A stretch of 8,038 nt of DNA from Oscillospiraceae bacterium (GTDB lineage: Bacteria; Bacillota; Clostridia; Oscillospirales; Oscillospiraceae): contig JAGCMI010000143.1 of assembly GCA_017646545.1 (NCBI GenBank), positions 1 to 8,038 on the forward strand, in the 5' to 3' direction. Under the pieces are notes generated by a model. The model saw only the letters and a program-made list of their open reading frames with translations, made no database searches and was not told the origin of the DNA. Position numbers and translations under genes: made by a program. Position 1 is the first letter of the stretch. Each line of letters opens with the position of its first letter. This document shows, piece after piece, positions 1-3,859 of the stretch.

Positions 1-267
1 GAAGTTGGTAAAATCGTGGTGGGATTGCCCCGCAACATGGACGGAACGGAGGGTGCCCGTGCAGAGCTGTGCCGCGAGTTTGCGCAGAAACTTCATGAGG
101 CCACCGGTCTGGAAGTGGTGATGTGGGATGAGCGCCGTACCACAGTGGAGGCGCATAATATCCTCTCCCAGCACAATTATCATGGCCAAAAGCGGAAGAA
201 CACCGTTGATGCTGTGGCCGCATCTTTGATTTTGGAAGGGTATTTGAACTCTCTGAAGGTAAAATAA
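1..267 (+). CDS. ruvX: RuvX/YqgF-family Holliday junction resolvase-like protein, 3' part
   Basis: Open from the first base of the window in frame 1, so the N-terminus and the first catalytic Asp (in the family's DxGxxxxG motif) lie outside; 88 residues are visible of a usual ~140. Visible family hallmarks are VVGLPRNMDGTEG near the left edge, the DERRTT motif carrying a conserved acidic residue, and the C-terminal stretch KKNTVDAVAASLILEGYL, which matches the usual KK..VDxxAAxxILxxYL ending. Family members have an RNase H-like fold and have been linked to Holliday junction resolution and to 5' pre-16S rRNA processing; the sequence cannot say which applies here. In many Firmicutes ruvX follows ireB and precedes a DUF1292 gene; here a DUF1292 gene is present but on the other strand about 3 kb away. 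The stop lies one base from the stop of the convergent TSUP gene, and I see no dedicated terminator. Confidence 0.95.
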   Translation, partial: EVGKIVVGLPRNMDGTEGARAELCREFAQKLHEATGLEVVMWDERRTTVEAHNILSQHNYHGQKRKNTVDAVAASLILEGYLNSLKVK

Positions 268-268
268 T

Positions 269-640
269 TCAGGGTTTCTTCGGTTTGTATCGTATTTCCC
301 GTATTCCGGTGAGTAGCAGCAATCCTCCAAATAATTTTCGCAGCAGGGAAGTGTCCATCCTGCTGCCCAGAATCGCACAAACCCCGGCACTGATGCTGCC
401 TGCAAGGATTGCGGGCAGCACTTTTTTTATATCCAGCCGCCCTTGCTTCCTGCGAAAAATGCAGGCGATTACAGCGGACGGAATAAAAAACATCAGATTC
501 ATGACTCTCGCTTCTCCGGCTTCCATTCCCAATACCAGTGTAAGCCAGAGAATTAAAAGACTTCCTCCGCCGGTACCCAAACCGGACAAAAAACCCAGAG
601 CCGTCCCCATGAAAAGTGAAAATGCAAAACTGCTTACCAT
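269..640 (-). CDS. Half-size TSUP (TauE/SafE) membrane protein, second of a pair
   Basis: A 123-residue hydrophobic protein starting MVSSFAFSLFMGTALGF. It carries the TSUP-type glycine motif GLGTGGGSLLIL near the N-terminus, then a polar loop (RRKQGRLDIKK) and further hydrophobic segments, consistent with about four membrane spans. Full-length TSUP permeases are ~250 residues with two such halves, so this is one half; I infer it pairs with the product of the overlapping upstream gene to make one permease. The family moves anions such as sulfite, sulfoacetate or other organosulfur compounds, but the substrate cannot be read here. The ATG at 640 is preferred because GGGGTGAG lies 6 nt upstream. 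The frame is open further upstream, but that extension has no hydrophobic character and merely shadows the neighbour. The ATG lies inside the end of the upstream gene (7-bp overlap), suggesting translational coupling. Confidence 0.88.
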   Translation of the reverse strand: MVSSFAFSLFMGTALGFLSGLGTGGGSLLILWLTLVLGMEAGEARVMNLMFFIPSAVIACIFRRKQGRLDIKKVLPAILAGSISAGVCAILGSRMDTSLLRKLFGGLLLLTGIREIRYKPKKP

Positions 641-987
641 AAATATCTCACCCCACCCCACAACATAAGGATACCAAGAATGCGGTGCAGCCATTTGGTG
701 GGGATGTGCTTGCCCCAAATTCCTGCGGCAATGCCTCCCAGAGCGCTTCCAAGCAAGTAGGGGAGCGATGCTCGCCACGGCAGCGCAGTGCCGGCTTGCA
801 TTGCCAATGTTACGATGCAAAGCGGCAGAATGATGGATATGGAAGCGGGAAAAATCTCATTTTCGTCCAAATCCGTCATGCGTGTCAGCAGGGGAACAAG
901 AATCATTCCGCCTCCTGCGCCAAACAGACCGTTGATAATCCCGGCTGCCGCCCCTGCCAAAGCCATCAAAATAGCCTTTCTGTGCAA
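634..987 (-). CDS. Half-size TSUP (TauE/SafE) membrane protein, first of a pair
   Basis: A 117-residue hydrophobic protein with the TSUP half-motif GLFGAGGGMILVPLLT near the N-terminus, a short acidic loop (TDLDENE), then hydrophobic segments ending GILMLWGGVRYLW. Together with the overlapping downstream gene it makes up the length and two-repeat layout of one TSUP transporter. Two starts are possible. TTG at 987 sits 7 nt after a perfect AGGAGG (995-1000), but that AGGAGG is part of the terminator hairpin of the preceding foldase gene. ATG at 966 has a weaker GAAAGG 8 nt upstream and would give a protein 7 residues shorter. No promoter is visible between the foldase gene and this one, so expression probably depends on read-through of the terminator. 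The transported substrate is unknown. Confidence 0.87.
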   Translation of the reverse strand: MHRKAILMALAGAAAGIINGLFGAGGGMILVPLLTRMTDLDENEIFPASISIILPLCIVTLAMQAGTALPWRASLPYLLGSALGGIAAGIWGKHIPTKWLHRILGILMLWGGVRYLW

Positions 988-1026
988 AAAATCGCCTCCT
1001 GAGGAAATTGTTCCACAGGAGGCGAT
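986..1026 (-). terminator. Rho-independent terminator of the foldase gene, overlapping the TSUP start region
   Basis: Arms 991-1001 and 1016-1026 are perfect 11-bp inverted repeats. After one mismatch the stem continues for 4 bp (1003-1006 with 1011-1014) around a 4-nt loop. In the minus direction the hairpin is followed directly by six T (991-986). It lies 13 nt past the stop of the PrsA-like gene. The downstream arm contains AGGAGG, the best Shine-Dalgarno for the TTG start at 987. Confidence 0.9.
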
Positions 1027-1039
1027 GCTTATTCATAAA

Positions 1040-2686
1040 TTAGTGATTCAGAACCATATCCAGGGGGATGTGCTTCAGGGTAACGACGGTCAGTTCGATC
1101 TTTTCGATCAGACCATTGTGCCAAGCGTCCATCTCCTCGTTGAGCATCACATTCTTGATCATGAAGTTACGGAAGGTGGTCTCGCTGTCACCAACGAAGA
1201 ACATGATGTGGTAGCCGTACTCGGTCTCGATGATGCCGTAGTCGCCAGCCTTACGAGCCTCGTCGTAGCACCAATCGTTGAAGGCGGTGACCATCTGGCC
1301 GGGGTAAACATCCTCGTACAGACCACCTGCAGCAGCGTTGTCCTCGGAGTGCTTCTTAGCCAGCTCTGCAAAGCTGTTTTCGCTCAGGTCGCCGGCTGCG
1401 ATCCAGTCAGCCAGGATGCTGTCTGCCTTATCCTTGGCGGTCTTCTTCTCCTGGTCGGAGTAGGTGGTAACGCCGGTGGTGGAGTTGGTAGTGCCGCCGG
1501 TGAACTTGACCAGCAGGTGACGGACATTCTTCAGTGCAAAGTCGTTATCGTTGCAGCTTTCGTAGCGGACAACGTAGTAACCGGCAGTGGTTTCGGTGTC
1601 ACCGGAGCCGGTGGTGTAGGGGATAACGGTCATGTCGCCTTCCTTACGCTCCTCGAAGGTGGGCTCGGCATTCTCGTCATCGCTTTCTACCTTGCCAACG
1701 ATCCAATCAGCAAACAGGGTGCTGATTTCGCTGAACAGAACATCGTCGTAGGGAGTGGTGGTGACCTGGGTCTTGTCCTTGTTGACCTCCAGAGCCTTGA
1801 CAGCCTCGTTGAAAGCCAGGACATCGGCATATTCGCCTGCGGCCAGCTGCTTTGCTGCCAATTCAGCAGCAATCAGACCGGCGGCCTTTTCAGCATCAGT
1901 ATAAGTGGTGTTGCCCTTGTCATCGGTGGTGCCGCCCTTGCAGAAGGTTTCAGCCTTCAGATAGCAGGCGACGAAGGTGTAGGAGTTATAATTGTAGGGG
2001 GCTTCCTGCTGGTAATTCAGCAATTCCTCTGCAGAGTAGTCCAGAGTCTCGGAATGTGCGGTCAGATAAGAGTTGGCCATGGAAGCAACTTCCAGGTAGT
2101 TGCGGTAGCTCTTTTCGCTGGCGCCATTGCCGTACATAGCACGCAGGTAGCCATCGAGATTGTTGTAGCCGTAGTAAGCGGCATACAGCTGCATGGTAGC
2201 GATGTTGCTTTCCACGCGCTGACGCTCAGCGTCGCTCATCTGGTGGTTGGCCTTGACAGCCATATCGTACAGTGCGTAAGTGCTCTTGATGGTTTGCTTC
2301 ACGGACTCCATGAAGTTGTCAGCCCAAGTAGCGCCGGTCTCGTTGTTGATGACCTGCTCGTTCAGGGGCTTGCTGACATCCATGATCAGGGAGATAGCAC
2401 TGCCGTACTGGTTGATGTAGCTGTTGACGGTGTCGAGGTAGTAGTAATTTACATCAACAGAAGTCAGGGTGTAGTCACCGACAGTAATAGCCTTGGTGTT
2501 CTTGTACATCACATTCTTGATGGGGTTGGAAAGAACAGTGCCCACAAAAATGCTGACGACCAGTGCGATGATGATGCAGAAGGTCAGCGTGTAGTTTCTG
2601 AGCTTCTTGGCTTCCTTCTTCTCAGCGATCTGGCGCTCGGTCATATACTGCTCTTTACGCAGCTGCTTCTTTTTGGATGAACTCAT
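1040..2686 (-). CDS. Membrane-anchored PrsA-like parvulin peptidyl-prolyl isomerase
   Basis: A 548-residue protein. Residues 1-30 are strongly basic and predicted cytoplasmic, 32-53 form one membrane span, and the rest would be outside. The parvulin (PpiC) domain is near 388-500, with VRHLLVKF, FAELAKKHSEDN, AAAGGLYEDVYPGQ and ETEYGYHIMFF, matching the family's H(I/L)LVK, S.D....GG and YGYH signatures. Residues 236-377 look like a second, degenerate parvulin copy. The expected role is folding of exported proteins at the outer face of the membrane. Unlike classical PrsA it shows no lipobox (the only Cys in the span is preceded by LTF), so it seems anchored by the span itself. The ATG at 2686 is chosen because GAGAGGAA lies upstream at suitable spacing and because a near-consensus promoter ends at 2760; a longer reading frame from 2983 would run across a terminator and that promoter. 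It is transcribed alone up to the terminator at 1026-986, with possible read-through into the TSUP pair. Confidence 0.9.
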   Translation of the reverse strand: MSSSKKKQLRKEQYMTERQIAEKKEAKKLRNYTLTFCIIIALVVSIFVGTVLSNPIKNVMYKNTKAITVGDYTLTSVDVNYYYLDTVNSYINQYGSAISLIMDVSKPLNEQVINNETGATWADNFMESVKQTIKSTYALYDMAVKANHQMSDAERQRVESNIATMQLYAAYYGYNNLDGYLRAMYGNGASEKSYRNYLEVASMANSYLTAHSETLDYSAEELLNYQQEAPYNYNSYTFVACYLKAETFCKGGTTDDKGNTTYTDAEKAAGLIAAELAAKQLAAGEYADVLAFNEAVKALEVNKDKTQVTTTPYDDVLFSEISTLFADWIVGKVESDDENAEPTFEERKEGDMTVIPYTTGSGDTETTAGYYVVRYESCNDNDFALKNVRHLLVKFTGGTTNSTTGVTTYSDQEKKTAKDKADSILADWIAAGDLSENSFAELAKKHSEDNAAAGGLYEDVYPGQMVTAFNDWCYDEARKAGDYGIIETEYGYHIMFFVGDSETTFRNFMIKNVMLNEEMDAWHNGLIEKIELTVVTLKHIPLDMVLNH

Positions 2687-2759
2687 AAGTATCAATTCCT
2701 CTCGTTTTGTCCTAGTGGTATTTGCATGTGAAGGTAGTTTTTCACGCATAGACCAAAGC

Positions 2760-2788
2760 ATTATAACTGATTTTGCTTTTACTTTCAA
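2760..2788 (-). promoter_or_regulatory. Sigma-A-type promoter of the PrsA-like gene
   Basis: On the minus strand, TTGAAA (2788-2783), a 17-nt spacer, then a perfect TATAAT (2765-2760). Transcription would begin near 2753, giving a leader of about 67 nt before the ATG at 2686. The leader has a small potential hairpin (GTGAA/TTCAC) and no recognised riboswitch. A strong promoter fits the gene's standalone arrangement. Confidence 0.85.
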
Positions 2789-2853
2789 GTGGCAAAGCAG
2801 GAAAATCCCGAAAAAATGAAAAAAGTTTACAATAATTTTTTGTCTTAGGGCAT

Positions 2854-2889
2854 AAAAATAAAAAACATGGGGAGCAAAAGCTCCCCATG
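2854..2889 (-). terminator. Rho-independent terminator ending the candidate ncRNA
   Basis: Perfect 10-bp inverted repeat CATGGGGAGC/GCTCCCCATG (2866-2875 and 2880-2889) with a 4-nt loop. In the minus direction it is followed by TTTTTTATTTTT. It lies upstream of the promoter of the PrsA-like gene and about 225 nt beyond the stop of the DUF1292 gene, which already has its own terminator. It therefore implies a separate transcript between the two. Confidence 0.88.
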
Positions 2890-3036
2890 CACCCCGCTTT
2901 AGCCGTATGCATCCGATTATGACCTGCACAAAATGGCAGGTGGGTTGCCGCTCCCGTCCTTTACTGCTCCCAACATCCACCATCCGTCAAAGCGGGGGCG
3001 GGAGGTCTGCAAACCAGAAGGGAAACTAACGTCCCG
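2854..3036 (-). ncRNA. Candidate structured ncRNA, possibly 6S RNA
   Basis: About 180 nt without a credible coding frame, lying between the terminator of the DUF1292 gene and a second perfect terminator on the same strand. Read in the minus direction it is rich in self-complementarity. CCCCGCTTT (near 2997-2989) can pair with AAAGCGGGG (2900-2892). CTCCC (3004-3000) can pair with GGGAG (2885-2881). GGTGG-AT-GTTG (2981-2971) can pair with CAACCCACC (2947-2939). ACCTGC/GCAGGT (2941-2936 with 2927-2922) forms a local hairpin. The size, the long closing stem and the inner hairpins fit a 6S-like rod with a central bubble, and a GGCAACCCACCT-hairpin segment is reminiscent of Firmicutes 6S RNAs, but this is recollection and not a match. 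No clear promoter was found, so the 5' end (set just after the previous terminator) is approximate. It could instead be an RNA leader remnant or another structured RNA. I am fairly sure of a structured transcript and unsure of its identity. Confidence 0.5.
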
Positions 3037-3039
3037 ATT

Positions 3040-3066
3040 AAAAAATGTGGGTCCAAAAGGACACAT
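3040..3066 (-). terminator. Rho-independent terminator of the DUF1292 gene
   Basis: Stem of ATGTG/CACAT (3045-3049 with 3062-3066) plus TCC/GGA (3052-3054 with 3059-3061), with a 2-nt bulge and a 4-nt loop. In the minus direction it is followed by six T (3045-3040). It lies about 47 nt beyond the stop at 3113. The T tract exists only in the minus direction. Confidence 0.8.
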
Positions 3067-3112
3067 TACGCACCAAGCAGGAATATAGTTGTCGCAAATC
3101 GCGGAGGGAGGA

Positions 3113-3400
3113 TTACTCCTCGTCTTCCTCTTCCTCGTAAAGCTGATCCATCATCAGCTGGTGTACAGCTTCCAGTTCCTGCTCGTCCTCAATGGCGCAC
3201 AGGATGCTTTCGCCGTCTTCTTCTACACTCTTGAGAATGGCAATCTCCAGATCTTCCTCTGCGTCCTCAGCGTCAACAGCAGGGATCACAGCCATGTAAG
3301 TGCAGCCGTTATACTCCAGTGTAGTGAGGATCTCCAGTTCGTATTCTACGCCGTCCTCGTCGACAATGGTGATGAAATCAGAACCGAAATTTTCAGACAT
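3113..3400 (-). CDS. DUF1292 (YrzB-like) acidic cytosolic protein
   Basis: A 95-residue, highly acidic protein with no membrane segment. The start DFITIVDEDGVEYELEIL, the middle YMAVIPA...EDLEIAILK and the segment EDGESILCAIEDEQELEAV follow the DUF1292 pattern (a D/E-rich small beta-rich domain, usually 85-105 residues). It ends in a poly-acidic tail EEEEDEE. The biochemical role of DUF1292 is not established; the gene typically sits next to ruvX and ireB in Firmicutes. Here it is on the opposite strand from ruvX and separated from it by the foldase and TSUP genes. The ATG at 3400 is supported by GGGAGG 8 nt upstream. It has its own promoter (3465-3437) and a terminator beyond the stop. Confidence 0.9.
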   Translation of the reverse strand: MSENFGSDFITIVDEDGVEYELEILTTLEYNGCTYMAVIPAVDAEDAEEDLEIAILKSVEEDGESILCAIEDEQELEAVHQLMMDQLYEEEEDEE

Positions 3401-3436
3401 AATACATTCCTCCCGAATGAAGTTTTTACTACCGCT

Positions 3437-3465
3437 ATTTTACTATCTTCCGGCTGTAAAATCAA
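3437..3465 (-). promoter_or_regulatory. Sigma-A-type promoter of the DUF1292 gene
   Basis: On the minus strand, TTGATT (3465-3460), a 17-nt spacer, then TAAAAT (3442-3437). It predicts a start near 3430 and a ~30-nt leader containing the GGGAGG ribosome binding site. It lies just past the stop of the BofC-like gene (3476), so the DUF1292 gene can be transcribed independently of it. Confidence 0.7.
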
Positions 3466-3475
3466 GTAGAAATCC

Positions 3476-3709
3476 TTACGAGAATAAATTTTCCAGCAAT
3501 CTGTCCAAGTCTTCCATGGTGTCGACGCGGATGCCCTGGATCAGCTCCTGCTGTGTTTGCACCGGTAAAACGGAGACGGGGTAGGGGAAAATCTTCCACG
3601 GTTCACTTTGACCGTCTTTCCACAATGCAATACGACCGTCCCGGACGCCCAATAAAAAACCCAGCAGCAGGATGCAACAGATGTGATGACACAGTTTCCG
3701 TTTTTTCAT
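3476..3709 (-). CDS. Small exported or membrane-anchored protein resembling the BofC C-terminal domain
   Basis: A 77-residue protein. Residues 1-9 are basic (MKKRK, then His), 10-22 are hydrophobic (ICCILLLGFLLGV) and act as a signal or anchor, and 23-77 form a compact domain. The pattern GVRDGRIALWKDG, then PYPVSVLP, GIRV and EDLDRLLENL resembles, from memory, the C-terminal domain of BofC, a forespore intermembrane protein that restrains SpoIVB signalling in Bacillus. The BofC N-terminal domain is absent, so any role in sporulation is only inference and the protein may act elsewhere at the envelope. The ATG at 3709 is chosen because AGAGG lies 8 nt upstream. It is divergent from the PBP gene. 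No terminator is visible before the DUF1292 gene, so transcripts may run into it. Confidence 0.75.
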   Translation of the reverse strand: MKKRKLCHHICCILLLGFLLGVRDGRIALWKDGQSEPWKIFPYPVSVLPVQTQQELIQGIRVDTMEDLDRLLENLFS

Positions 3710-3761
3710 AGGAGGAACCTCTTTATCATAATATAGTGTTGTATGATAATGTATGCATTTT

Positions 3762-3778
3762 TGGGAAACCTATTCCCA
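3762..3778. promoter_or_regulatory. Palindrome in the divergent intergenic region
   Basis: TGGGAA-N5-TTCCCA, a perfect 6-bp inverted repeat with a 5-nt centre, between the divergent BofC-like gene (start 3709) and the PBP gene (start 3860 or 3941). It has no following T run in either direction, so it is not a terminator. An operator for a dimeric regulator is possible; no regulator is identified. Confidence 0.3.
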
Positions 3779-3844
3779 TAAAACCAACCGATGGTGTTTT
3801 TTAGGATTATTCATAAATTGGGGCTTTCGTTTTTCGGAAGAATA

Positions 3845-3853
3845 TGATATAAT
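3845..3853 (+). promoter_or_regulatory. Extended -10 promoter element of the PBP gene
   Basis: TGATATAAT is a perfect extended -10 (TGnTATAAT). No good -35 is seen at 17 nt (TTTCGT at best), which is common for extended -10 promoters. Transcription would begin near 3860, which coincides with the first ATG of the reading frame and argues for a downstream translation start. Confidence 0.65.
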
Positions 3854-3859
3854 CTTAAG

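Noticed and set aside
788..2680. Long + strand open frame (630 codons) opposite the PrsA-like gene.
   Set aside because: Its product is compositionally odd (Val/Gly/Ala repeats) with no recognisable domain. It runs across the terminator and a TSUP gene. It mirrors the codon pattern of the real minus-strand gene, whose domains, promoter and terminator are clear.
2941..2980. SAM (S-box) riboswitch suggested by CGGCAACCC.
   Set aside because: The other conserved S-box elements (the AGAG..GGAGGGA start and the GAUGAAACC core) are absent, and the downstream gene is a foldase with its own promoter.
2687..2983. N-terminal extension of the foldase frame up to 2983.
   Set aside because: It would run through the ncRNA terminator and the TTGAAA-17-TATAAT promoter. 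The ATG at 2686 has a ribosome binding site and a sensible N-terminus.
3790..3812. Possible small terminator on the + strand (ACCA/TGGT stem followed by six T).
   Set aside because: The stem is only 4 bp and no + strand gene lies upstream that would need it.
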